Assembly: GCA_025765595.1 (NCBI GenBank)
Contig: JAIVFH010000029.1
Location: 124,001-188,000, forward strand
Length of the DNA stretch: 64,000 nt
DNA from: Obelidium mucronatum
Taxonomy: Eukaryota > Chytridiomycota > Chytridiomycetes > Chytridiales > Chytriomycetaceae
Direction: 5' to 3'
Shown here: piece after piece, positions 23,114 to 32,495 of the stretch
How the letters are laid out: each line of letters begins with the position of its first letter
Numbering within the stretch: position 1 is the stretch's first letter
Notes under the pieces: generated by a model
Told to the model about the DNA's origin: nothing
The model's database searches: none
The model's input: the letters and a program-made list of their open reading frames with translations, nothing else
Program-made: the position numbers and the translations under genes

Positions 23114-24325
23114 TTAAAGGATATCTTGATAGAACCCATGCTCCATCAACCACACAACCACGTTGTGATAGCCAGCTTGGTTCAGGGTATACAATCCGTC
23201 AGTGGACCATTTGCGACTAACTTTCATTTCCAATCCGCTCGACTTCCACCATTTTAGTGTCTGCAGTTTGCCATTATCAACAGCGTTCAAAAAAGCTCGC
23301 TCTGTCCAACACAATTTCAATCCACTTGTCACCCACCAATTCAAACAATCTACCTGCCCATTCGAGCTCGCTTTATCAATAGCATCTGCTGAATACTTCA
23401 ATTCCAAGCCACTGCCAACCCACCACTCCAGAACATTGATGTGTCCATTCTCGGACGCTTTATCCATCGCATCCATGCTCCAATTGAGATCAACTATCCC
23501 ACTCTCCCCCAAAAACCAATCCAATACGTCTACATGGCCGTTAGCACTCGCCAAATCCATTTCAATATGCGTGAGGTTGAAATCCAGAATCTTGGAATTA
23601 CGAATCCAGAACTTCAACACATCCACATGTCCATTGGCAGCAGCAAGCGCCATCACTTGATCGCAACCCATATAATCTTTGTATTTGAGTTCCAGTCCGG
23701 ATTCCAACCACCATTCCAAAACTTTCACGTGGCCCCGTTTACAAGCTTCCATTATGGATTTTTCAGTGTAAAGCTCCCCGATATCGGGCCGGTGGTGAAT
23801 TTTATTTGAAAGCCACCAATCGAGTAGATCAGTTTGGTTTTTGGCACTGGCAGAGTCCATGGAGGCTTCTGGAATCAGCGGGATTGTTTTCCGTGTTGAT
23901 GACGATGAAGGACCCAGTAGCCAGAGTGTGATGCGGAAGAGACGTTTTGGGGGCGTACAAGGCTCCAGGTATGTCAATATCTCCTCCATGAGCTCAGTGG
24001 GAAGGCGAGGAATCGGAAGTTGAGGTCTCCGTTCTAGTTGGGTAGGCTCGAGGAAGGCAGCAGCCGTGTGCAAGTGTTTGAATGTGTACCAATTTGGCGC
24101 ATATAGAGCTGGCGCAGGTTTTGTTGGAAGCGGTTTGGTTTTGTTTGTTAACTGAGTGTTTCGGGATGGATTGACATTCAAACTGTTGAAGTCAAAGAAG
24201 ACGCAGTTCCAGGAATCTGATTTGATCAGAATAACGCTTGAATGCTTCTTGGGGGCTGGTCCAGAAGGCGTAATGGGTGCTGCGGAGAGTTGTGCCATTG
24301 GTGTCATTGGTGCGACAAGTTTCAT
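23114..24325 (-). CDS. F-box and ankyrin-repeat protein (chytrid GHxxVLEWW type)
   Basis: A single-exon frame of 403 residues. Near residue 105 LPTELMEEILTYLEP resembles an F-box, the Skp1-binding element of SCF ubiquitin ligases. From about residue 165 come seven ankyrin-like repeats of roughly 35 residues with the pattern A..NGHVDVLEWW..SGLELKY: KRGHVKVLEWWLESG, ANGHVDVLKFWIRNS, ANGHVDVLDWFLGES, ENGHINVLEWWVGSG, SNGQVDCLNWWVTSG, DNGKLQTLKWWKSSG. Repeats with a Trp pair are typical of large ankyrin families in chytrids and giant viruses; that is family knowledge, and no viral neighbours are seen here. A substrate-receptor role in SCF complexes is inferred. The intronless structure contrasts with the neighbours. 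Confidence 0.82.
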   Translation of the reverse strand: MKLVAPMTPMAQLSAAPITPSGPAPKKHSSVILIKSDSWNCVFFDFNSLNVNPSRNTQLTNKTKPLPTKPAPALYAPNWYTFKHLHTAAAFLEPTQLERRPQLPIPRLPTELMEEILTYLEPCTPPKRLFRITLWLLGPSSSSTRKTIPLIPEASMDSASAKNQTDLLDWWLSNKIHHRPDIGELYTEKSIMEACKRGHVKVLEWWLESGLELKYKDYMGCDQVMALAAANGHVDVLKFWIRNSKILDFNLTHIEMDLASANGHVDVLDWFLGESGIVDLNWSMDAMDKASENGHINVLEWWVGSGLELKYSADAIDKASSNGQVDCLNWWVTSGLKLCWTERAFLNAVDNGKLQTLKWWKSSGLEMKVSRKWSTDGLYTLNQAGYHNVVVWLMEHGFYQDIL

Positions 24326-24524
24326 GTGTGAAAATTTTTAGAGGGATGGATATATTGGATACAGGCAATCTGTCAGGAATCTTATGCGAAGCCCTGAAGA
24401 TAGCCTTGAGTCTTCTTAAGTAGCAGCTCCTTCTTTTGGTACATATATGTTCATTATTCTGGGGGTGTAAAGCAAAAGTAAAAATCCAAGAGTACAGATC
24501 AAAAGTTATAAAACAAAGACGGCC

Positions 24525-25934
24525 TTAAAGTTTAACTTTCTTGGTGTTAGAAGCAACTTCGCTCGCAAGACCAACTTCGGACTTCTCGGCAACTCTTTTC
24601 TTCTTTTTGATTAACCCTTGTAAACTATTAACAGACGGTAGAGCTGGATTGGCTGTCACAGATGAAGTAGGATAGTAGGATGATGGTTGTTGTGTGGAGT
24701 TGTGTCCTTCTGATGCAGCTAGGGCCACAGGGGACATTGAACAGTCTGGCAATTGTATGGGACTTGATTTATACGACATGTACTTGAAGTTCGACATTGC
24801 TTCCATCAAGATACGTGAAGATTCTATGGTTTTCTCAGAAGAGGAGAAGTTCTGCTTCATCAAGAGCCTCTCAAAGTCCATGAACTCTTGAACATAACAT
24901 GTACCATCTTTCGAAAGATCTGCGGTGGTTGTATGTTCAGGAGGAGTACCGTCACTAGTCTCATTAAAGTACACTCCGAAGAATCCAGCAATACTCCCCC
25001 GACATTCACCAGTCGTTTCCAACATGGTCATCAAATCCATTAAAGATGCATTCTTCTCTAGTTTCAGCAAAGATAAAGCTTTAGTCTTTGCGTCGTCGGG
25101 AAAACGCGGAACCAGTTCTTCCAAACGCAGCGGAGTACTGGCTGCAGAAGTAGAAGTAATAACAGCTTCGGAAATATCGTCTTCGGCGCTTGGAGGAGCC
25201 GTGGCAATGGTGCTCCCGCACCCGAACCCAAAGCCAAATTTGAAGACGGGCCCACATCGTCTCGCCACAGACATGGCATCTTCTCCCGGAACAAATGCGA
25301 AATATGTGGCAGCATCCTTGCATGCGATGTGGAGGGTTTTTGCCCACCAAGATACAAGTTGTGCATCAGTCAGGATTCTCTTGTCCTTATTTGAGGCGCT
25401 CTCAGGGAACAAGTACTGTGGCTGGGCACGAGCAAAGACGTGGATAGAAATCTGGACAATCCGGAAGAACATCGATTAGAGTTTTGGGATTATTGACACG
25501 ACAAACAAAGACGACTCCACCTGGTCGAAACCCGGCGCGCGCTTCAGTTCGTCAATGCGCTGCACAACAGCGGCGCGCGCCAGACCGCGTGATGCGGCGG
25601 CGCCGGATGAGTCCAGCTTTTCGAAGTAAACAAAGAGGCGCCGGCCGATGCGAAACTCGGTGCTTTTCAGCGCCGCTTTGAGCACGCGCGCCTCTTCGAC
25701 AAAGATAAGAGCCGTCCGCGAAAACGTTGTCGCTGCGCCAGAGTTGGCGAAGAGAGGCGCCGACGGAACAAAAGGCACGGAAAGGACGTGGGCGTTGGGC
25801 GACATTCTGGTGATTTGCGGACAAAAAACCAAGCTGATTTCGGAAATGAAAGCATCTTCGCCAGCGCCACTTCGTTGCGGCTTACTACTCAAGTTGCATA
25901 AAATGAGGTGAACAAATGGGGTATTATCTGCCAT
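24525..25934 (-). CDS. RTT109: Rtt109-type histone H3-K56 acetyltransferase
   Basis: Two exons (25934-25521, 25451-24525) give a frame-consistent 446-residue protein starting MADNTPFVHLIL. Family blocks are FVYFEKLDSSG, then across the intron ISIHVFARAQPQYLFPESAS, LTDAQLVSWWAKTL and a basic C-terminus (KKKKRVAEK, SNTKKVKL) suited to nuclear import. Rtt109 acetylates newly made H3 at K56 with the chaperones Asf1 and Vps75; K56ac promotes hand-off to CAF-1, whose large subunit lies at 54672-58577 in this window (linkage probably coincidental). The segment between the acetyltransferase core and the tail is variable. A 5' region of the first exon (25540-25800) is markedly GC-rich. ATG at 25932-25934 is the first in frame. 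Confidence 0.83.
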
Positions 25935-26101
25935 GTATGAAATCAACTATAAGTGAGGTCAAGGGTTTTGAGGTTATGACATCAACTTTTGCCATAATCG
26001 AGGTTCTTTCGGTTGCCTCCTACTTACCGTCTTTTCTTTCTTTCACTAAGGAACTGAAGAGGAGTATTACTCTCGGATTCTATTTTTAGCAAAAAAGGAC
26101 A

Positions 26102-27954
26102 ATGATCCGAACAACACACCGGGCGAAAGCTCTAGCTACCCTCGGAATATCTGTTCTCCTTGTCATGCTTATTGCTACTCAAAGCTCGAACTGGGAAGGA
26201 CCGAGCTCGCTCCATATGCAGCAAGGCTCAATTAAATACTATGCTGTCAAGAGTTTAACATCTGCATCCCGATACAATCCAACGGCATCGGCCAGTCAAG
26301 CATTCCCCCCTCTAAAACGATGCCTAGCATCTTCTCCGAACTATGCAAGTGATCGCATGGGATGTATCTGTCGCGAAGGCGAGGAGAGTGTCCTTGGAAA
26401 CGATTTGCAACTCAGGGGCAATTTAACTACGATGTTGGCGGGAGACGTGAATCGATTGAGCATTCAATTTTTGAGCAAAGATGGAGCCGGATATCCGATA
26501 TTACTCGATGTTGACAAGGGTCTTCCGGCCATTATAATCACTGTCGAGGCCCTGGATCTGTCTGAGCGGTTGCATTTAACCCCCAGCTACATGTCCCAGG
26601 GACTTTATGAGGTAATTTCGGTTACTTTTTTGACATAGGACACATCTTAACTCGTGATCGTTTAATTAGTTTGACTTTAAGCTTCTGACAACAAACACAT
26701 TTCAAGTCACCATATGGTTGGAAGGAAAAGAGATTCGATGGCCAGTTGCGAATGATATCGAATTCATGCGAAAGAACCGGCAGGATTTGCCACTCGTCAA
26801 ACTGATGCACTACAATATCTCCGTTATTGAGAATCCAGCTATACCAACTCCACTTTATGACACATACAAGGCGCTTCCACGTTGCAATAGAAATTACGTT
26901 CATGATTTGGCAGGACGGTGGATTCATCCTTCGCTGTTACCGAACGATATACGAGATCACAATATCCCAAGCCCATTTTCAGAAGGACGTGGGTCGGAAA
27001 TGGTCTTCTTACCACATACATGTCGAATAAATTATTATTCAGACAAGGAAGCAATGTCTTGTTTGGATAAGAAACGCATCTTGATCATTGGGGATTCTAC
27101 ATCAAACGAGATTGCAGTTGACATGGCCATGCACTTGTTTTTGAAAAGTGATGATCACTGGCCGAGATATTTTACTCGTGAGAGTGATGATTGGAACGTC
27201 GATAATGTGGTTCATCCAAGTGGGGATGTTGGTGCTGTAGGATGCGATAGATGGATGATCCAGCGTCAGTTTTATTGGCCCGTTGCCGTGGATGGGAAAA
27301 ATACGACTGTTACGAAGTAAGTTTGTTTTAGTTTATTCGTATCTGCTGATGTTTGTTGAGTGTAGGTTTTGGTCCCCTCAGCCGAATCCTTGCAAAAACG
27401 GAGGAGGATCCAGTTCTGTAAAAGATCCAAAATACCTGGATCGAATTCAGCGGGCGTTATTTGATCCGGAACAAATTCTCAATTTTACTTATGCAGGAGA
27501 TCCCGATGCAACGAAAAAGGCTCCGCTGCCTTCCCTTAGTGATACCATTGCGAAAGGGAGCCCCACCGATTTTGTAGTATACAATACTCTTTTGCATGAT
27601 ATTCTTGGTCCGATGACTGCCACTTACGCTGATGAAATGGACGAAATTTTGAAGGGAATCAAGCCAGGGGCTCGCATACCCATGTACATGTTGTCGAATG
27701 CCAAAGTTGGATACGCGAACGTGGTGGTGCGATACTTCAACAATATCATGAGAGAGAAAGTGGCTCCCGAAAATGGATTCATCGTATATGATGCATTCAA
27801 CATTCAAGTAGGACGACTCAGTGGATTACGAGACAAACCCATTCACGGGGACCACCATCACGGCACTTCTTGGAAAGAATCGAAACATATGTGGGAGCGC
27901 ACACCGTTCACACACGTACCAGTACAAGTTCTGTTGAATGTCTTTTGTGAATAA
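26102..27954 (+). CDS. Type II membrane SGNH/PC-esterase-like protein (putative glycan acyltransferase)
   Basis: Three exons (26102-26611, 26670-27316, 27366-27954) give a frame-consistent 581-residue protein. A short basic N-terminus and one hydrophobic segment (ALATLGISVLLVMLIAT, about residues 10-27) form a signal anchor. The lumenal part has the SGNH nucleophile block KKRILIIGDSTSNEIAVDMA (GDS Ser), and near the C-terminus DKPIHGDHHHG supplies the Asp/His pair of the DxxH motif. This layout matches the PC-esterase/NXPE/CAS1-type lumenal domain, which transfers or removes acyl groups on glycans in the Golgi. An N-terminal Cys pair (CLASSPNY..., MGCIC) may form a disulphide. Substrate unknown. 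The next gene starts 15 bases after the stop. Confidence 0.78.
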
Positions 27955-27968
27955 AAACTCTGTCCAAA

Positions 27969-29685
27969 ATGCACAGCGTGACTCACCATCCCGAAGCCAA
28001 TGAAGGCGGCCGCTCAGCTGCCTCTCTGATTCGGCCTTTTAAACACCAAACTGGCGTTCTTAGGGCTTCAAAGTTTAACGCGCATGTGGATACTCCAGCA
28101 GCTGTGGACACTGCTCATACCCCTCCTGAGGATGCTCATGACCACCCGCATGCCGATCCCCACCCACACCATGACTGGTTGCACTGGGAGCATCGTCCAC
28201 ATAGGAATCTATTTTCAATGGTACAAAAGAAGCTCCACCTTTCTCACAGGGATCTAGCCGCATCTCCAAATGGCAGTATTTACACTCGCCCTGAAACATT
28301 GTCCTCAGAACAAGCTGCCGAAATTCGGCGAAACAGCCTGTCGGAAGATAGTTCAAAACTTCCGCGCGTCGATCAGAATCAACACAAGCGGTCCAAGATA
28401 GTGGACGTGTTTTTTAAACTGAAGGAGGACTTGCAAAAGGTTCGAATACACTCCTCACCCTCTTGTTTTGCTCGGGCTAACTGTTTGTGTTTTCTGTTTC
28501 GGTCACTTAGCTGACAAAGCGAAAAAGCCATGTTGCTCCACCAGAGCCATCCCCAAGTCTTATGGCGTCAGCGCATTCTTCCACTCCAAACGCGATAGAG
28601 CTTACTCCAGTCCAATCCCTTGTATCCCAAAACCCTCTCACTCCAGCTGAAAGCCAGAACCGTCGTCTTTCCTTGAATTCAATGAACTACATGACTGCTG
28701 AACGAGAAGAAATGGATCTTGCCGAGCAAGAAAGCTATGAAAAGCTGAAGGAATACAAATTCATAAAAATTCTTGGTGAGCAGAAAGTTAAAGAGAGTTT
28801 TTAAAAGCTGATTTTTTCCTGTTCAAGGTGCGGGGGCTCAAGGAACGGTATCGCTGCGCCTTCATACGCCAACATCTTCTCTAAGAGCATTGAAGTCTAT
28901 TCCAACGGCTGCCAGTATGGTGGACTGTCATGTTCGCGAATCTTTCAGGAGAGAAGTTGAGATTCTCCAAACTTGCCGGCAACATCCCAACGTGATTCGC
29001 TTATTAGATGCATGGGAGAGTATGCATACTGTTTACCAAGTTTTTGATGTTATGAATGGTGGAGATGCTTCGATGGAGGGTGTCTTCAACGGAATCGGCG
29101 AAGACAAAGGCATTCGTTTGATTGCCCCTATTGCGGATGCTTTAAAATACCTTCATAGATTTCAAATTCTTCATCGGGTGCGTCTTTTTTTTTGTTTGCG
29201 ATATTCTTCTTGTAGCTCCACTGAACTACCAAGTTTAGGATGTTCGTCCTGCAAACATTTTCTTGAGACGATCCATCACAGGACACGAAACTCTGCGAGA
29301 ATTGGAAACGATTCCAGTGTTGGCTGACTTTGGAATTGCAAATTACACAAGGAATAGTGGTCGTTTGGCCGCTCCTTTTCCCGAAACACCCGCCCATATC
29401 GCGCCTGAAATTCTAGATGGTGCGAGATTTACAACCATGAGTGATTGTTATGGGCTTGGCTATTACGCTATGCACTTGCTGTTGCATAGGCAACCACATT
29501 TAGAAGATGTGAGGAACTTGGACGATATTCCTGACGTGACTTGGTCATTTATGACAGAAGAGGGAAAAAAAGCAGTTGCACTGTTGTTGTTTCCTGATCC
29601 AATGCTCAGAATGACTGCTGCTGAGTTTTGTGTCAGTGACTGGGTGGTGAAAATGGGAGTGGATTGTGTCAGACATTCGACTTAA
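27969..29685 (+). CDS. Protein kinase with His/Asp-rich N-terminus (tandem copy 1)
   Basis: Four exons (27969-28439, 28511-28775, 28828-29177, 29239-29685) give a frame-consistent 510-residue protein. The first ~250 residues are low complexity, with a His/Asp run (DAHDHPHADPHPHHDW). The kinase domain begins LKEYKFIKILGAGAQGTVSL (glycine loop), followed by LRALKSIP (ATP-binding Lys), FRREVEIL (alpha-C Glu), ILHRDVRPANIFL (catalytic loop), LADFGIA and an APE motif (AHIAPE). The catalytic loop has Arg where most Ser/Thr kinases have Lys (HRDLKPxN). All other key residues are present, so activity is plausible. The subfamily is not recognised. A paralogue follows at 30060 with the two kinase-domain introns in the same places. 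Confidence 0.85.
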
Positions 29686-30056
29686 ATTCAGGGCAATAAT
29701 TATTCTCTCTCTGTTAAACTCGTTTTATTTCCTGTTGTAATTTAAGGTAGATGGCACTGTTTGGGCGTAGTGAAGAGGAAGATGATATGATCATGGGTCA
29801 ACACTACTTTTGTCGTTTCTTGCGCGTGATAATGCTTCTGCATGCAACTTGAGCTCTTGTCCTCTTCACTTCCATTGGTGTTTGGCATGCCATTCACATC
29901 ATCTTTGGCCTTCGTGTGGGCTTAAACCTTAAAGATGGCAGCAAATATTCAACCTTAGCCGAGTTAATGCATTATACAGAAATTAATATCTTGACTTGAT
30001 ACTTTCAAAGAAGTGCGTCCAACTTGCATGTAAATTGGAACGTGCCAAAAACGTTT
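29686..30056. other. Spacer between tandem kinase genes
   Basis: About 370 bases with no coding sequence seen. It must hold the 3' end of the first kinase transcript and the promoter of the second. Confidence 0.5.
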
Positions 30057-30059
30057 ATG

Positions 30060-31559
30060 ATGAGTCACACACCCTCAATAGCCGCGAGCAGCACAAGCGA
30101 CCACAGCAACATCCATGCAGTGAAGGACTCTGGCGTCCACGTGCTGCGCGTGACACATCCTGCCAACTGGAAGGGGCTTGAGTTCTTGAACGTGGAGTCA
30201 GACCTTGACGACCACCACGATCCGCACCTTCACCACGATCCAGATCGCCGCGACACTGTCCATGCGCAGGAAAGACCAGATCGCGATGTGAAGAAAATCA
30301 TCAAGAAGTTGCATTGGCGAGAGGAATCCAGTGATCGCGTTCCAGACCAACCTGTACCCATTGAAATCACAACAGATGACAAGGAGAATGATGTCGAACC
30401 AAAGAAGCAAAGCCACGTCTTCAGCTGGTTTCAAAAGTTGAAGGCAAAAATAACAGAGAATGGGAAGCCTGAGAAACTGCAGAGGAGTCTCACCGAAAGT
30501 GCAAAACCACCGCAAAAGAATGAAGGCCCTATGGATTCTAAGCTCAAACCCAATTTCTTTAAGCGCTTGTCTATTTCCAGCTTAATGGCGCCCGAAGATG
30601 TGGAAACACAGCAATTGGAAGCAGAGAGCAAATCGAAATTGAAGGAATACAAATTCATCAAAACCTTGGGTTCGAATGCTCCCTTTGACTTCCAATTTCA
30701 TTCATACTTACTTTTAATTGCAGGTGCCGGTGCGCAAGGAACGGTATCACTTCGCTTGCATCGTCCCACTTCAACGCTGTGTGCTTTGAAATCAATTCCA
30801 ACAGCTCCTTCACTGGTTGACAGCCACGTTCGCGAATCATTTCAGCGTGAAGTTCGGATTTTGAAACTTTGCCGTCCTCATCCTTCGATTATCAGATTGA
30901 TAAACTCTTGGGAAAGCGTCCATACCGTATATCAAGTTTTTGATGTCATGAATAGAGGTGATGCATCAATGAGCGGAGTTTTTGAAGGTGTAACCGAGGA
31001 ACGGGCGATTCGATTGATTGCGCCAATTGCAGACGCGTTGAGATTCATACATGGGTTGAATATTTTACATAGAGTATGTTATGCCTGTTCTCGTGTTTCC
31101 AACTATTTAATAACATTCTTCCAGGATGTTCGTCCCGCGAATGTTTTCTTGCGCCGTCCTCTGACGGGTCATGAATCCTTGCGTGAGCTCGAAACAATTC
31201 CCGTTCTTGCTGATTTCGGAATTGCATCGTATGCGAATTGTTCTGGTCGTTTGGGAACACCGTTTCCAACCACACCCGCTCACATTGCCCCTGAAGTAGT
31301 AGCAGGAGCCCGTTTTACAAAAACAAGCGATTGTTACCAACTTGGTTACTATTCGCTTCACGTTCTTTTGCATCGTTTTCCTTCATTGGCAGATGTACAA
31401 GAGCCTGACGCCATATTCGATTCATACTGGAAAAATATGACAGATATCGGCAGATATACAGTCAAAATGCTGTTAATTTCAGATCCTTTCACTCGATGGA
31501 CGTCGGAGAATATTTGTAGAGGGGAATGGATGAAGGAGTTTGGTGTTGAGTGTGTATAA
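30060..31559 (+). CDS. Protein kinase (tandem copy 2)
   Basis: Three exons (30060-30669, 30724-31073, 31125-31559) give a frame-consistent 464-residue protein; an ATG directly before, at 30057, is an alternative start. The N-terminal half is low complexity with HDPHLHHDPDRRD, like the first copy. The kinase domain reads LKEYKFIKTLGAGAQGTVSL, LCALKSIP, FQREVRIL, ILHRDVRPANVFL, LADFGIA and AHIAPE. The exon between the two kinase introns is exactly 350 nt in both copies, supporting tandem duplication. As in copy 1 the catalytic-loop Lys is Arg. The C-lobe (GYYSLHVLLHRFPSLADV) is collinear with copy 1. Function unknown. Confidence 0.85.
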   Translation: MSHTPSIAASSTSDHSNIHAVKDSGVHVLRVTHPANWKGLEFLNVESDLDDHHDPHLHHDPDRRDTVHAQERPDRDVKKIIKKLHWREESSDRVPDQPVPIEITTDDKENDVEPKKQSHVFSWFQKLKAKITENGKPEKLQRSLTESAKPPQKNEGPMDSKLKPNFFKRLSISSLMAPEDVETQQLEAESKSKLKEYKFIKTLGSNAPFDFQFHSYLLLIAGAGAQGTVSLRLHRPTSTLCALKSIPTAPSLVDSHVRESFQREVRILKLCRPHPSIIRLINSWESVHTVYQVFDVMNRGDASMSGVFEGVTEERAIRLIAPIADALRFIHGLNILHRVCYACSRVSNYLITFFQDVRPANVFLRRPLTGHESLRELETIPVLADFGIASYANCSGRLGTPFPTTPAHIAPEVVAGARFTKTSDCYQLGYYSLHVLLHRFPSLADVQEPDAIFDSYWKNMTDIGRYTVKMLLISDPFTRWTSENICRGEWMKEFGVECV

Positions 31560-31686
31560 TACCAAATAGATGTTGATAAGCATAAGGGTTCATGGAAAGC
31601 TAAATTTATTGGCAGAACAAGCAATAAGCAAAACACAATGGTCGCGGCTCAAAAATACTATGGACACATGCTCTCATGCGACGCCA

Positions 31687-32444
31687 TCAAGTAAAGTATT
31701 CCCAAACTGAAATTCTCTTTTCCGAAACAAGTGCACCAGATGCAAACATGACACCATAAAACCACTCCAAATCACGAATCTGCTGCATAGTGAGATTCAT
31801 GATGGCAGCAAAAGATGCTGGGCGAAAGGCGGCGGCAGCAGGGAAGGCTGAACCGACAGGAACGGGAGCGGGGAGAGCCACCAAGGCAGGGTCGGCAGGG
31901 ATGACGCCAGCAGGGCCGTGGCCAGAGGATTCTTTGACGAGAAGATAAACAGGGGCGTGGGGAAAGGCGGTGGTGCTGATGCGCACGTTGAGATGTCTCG
32001 CGCGCTGGTTGACCAGGTGGGCATCGATAGTGTTGAGATGGGCATCGATAGTGTTGAGGCGAACGTGGATAGGCGCCAAAGCAGCCGGCAAAGCCTGGGC
32101 CAGCGCGTTAGGCAAGGCGGCAGCCAGTGCGGCAGCCAGCACGTTCTGCAGGCCACGCGACTGGTCCAGAGCAACTTCGGTGCAGTACACCTGTGCAGTT
32201 TCATGTCAGCACACGACACACTCTAGTACTCTACTGCTCTCACCATGGCTGCGCCTTCGTCCGCCGCCGTGGCCAGCGGGGGAATGCACAGCTTGCGGCG
32301 CTTCACCTCGCTGTGGTATTCGGTTGCCGCCGCGAGGTCCTGCAGAGTGGCGGCGCCGGCGGCGATGGCCGGCGGCGGCGCGGGTCCGGCGACCGCGGCG
32401 GTAAACACAATCGACTGCACAGGGGAGGGAGCGCCAATGTTCAT
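31687..32444 (-). CDS. Mug135-like protein
   Basis: Two exons (32444-32244, 32190-31687) give a frame-consistent 234-residue protein. The Ala/Pro-rich N-terminus leads to a helical stretch (QNVLAAALAAALPNALAQAL), a duplicated element LNTIDAH/LNTIDAH, then QRARHLNVRI and a C-terminal region PASFAAIMNLTMQQIRDLEW, FYGVMF. The order RxxN near a Pro-rich strand followed by FPxTxxEIxxL..LDxLLxxY fits the Mug135-like C-terminal domain seen in basidiomycetes and chytrids; function is unknown there (the name comes from a fission yeast meiotic gene). The assignment is by pattern recall, so moderate. Exon 1 is GC-rich compared with exon 2. Confidence 0.6.
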
Positions 32445-32495
32445 TATGAGTTTTATTCAAGTTTTTCCAAACTCTAGATTTTATTATTGCAATAT

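Noticed and set aside
23202..23660. 152-codon plus-strand frame
   Set aside because: Antisense to the ankyrin repeats; repeated codons keep it open.
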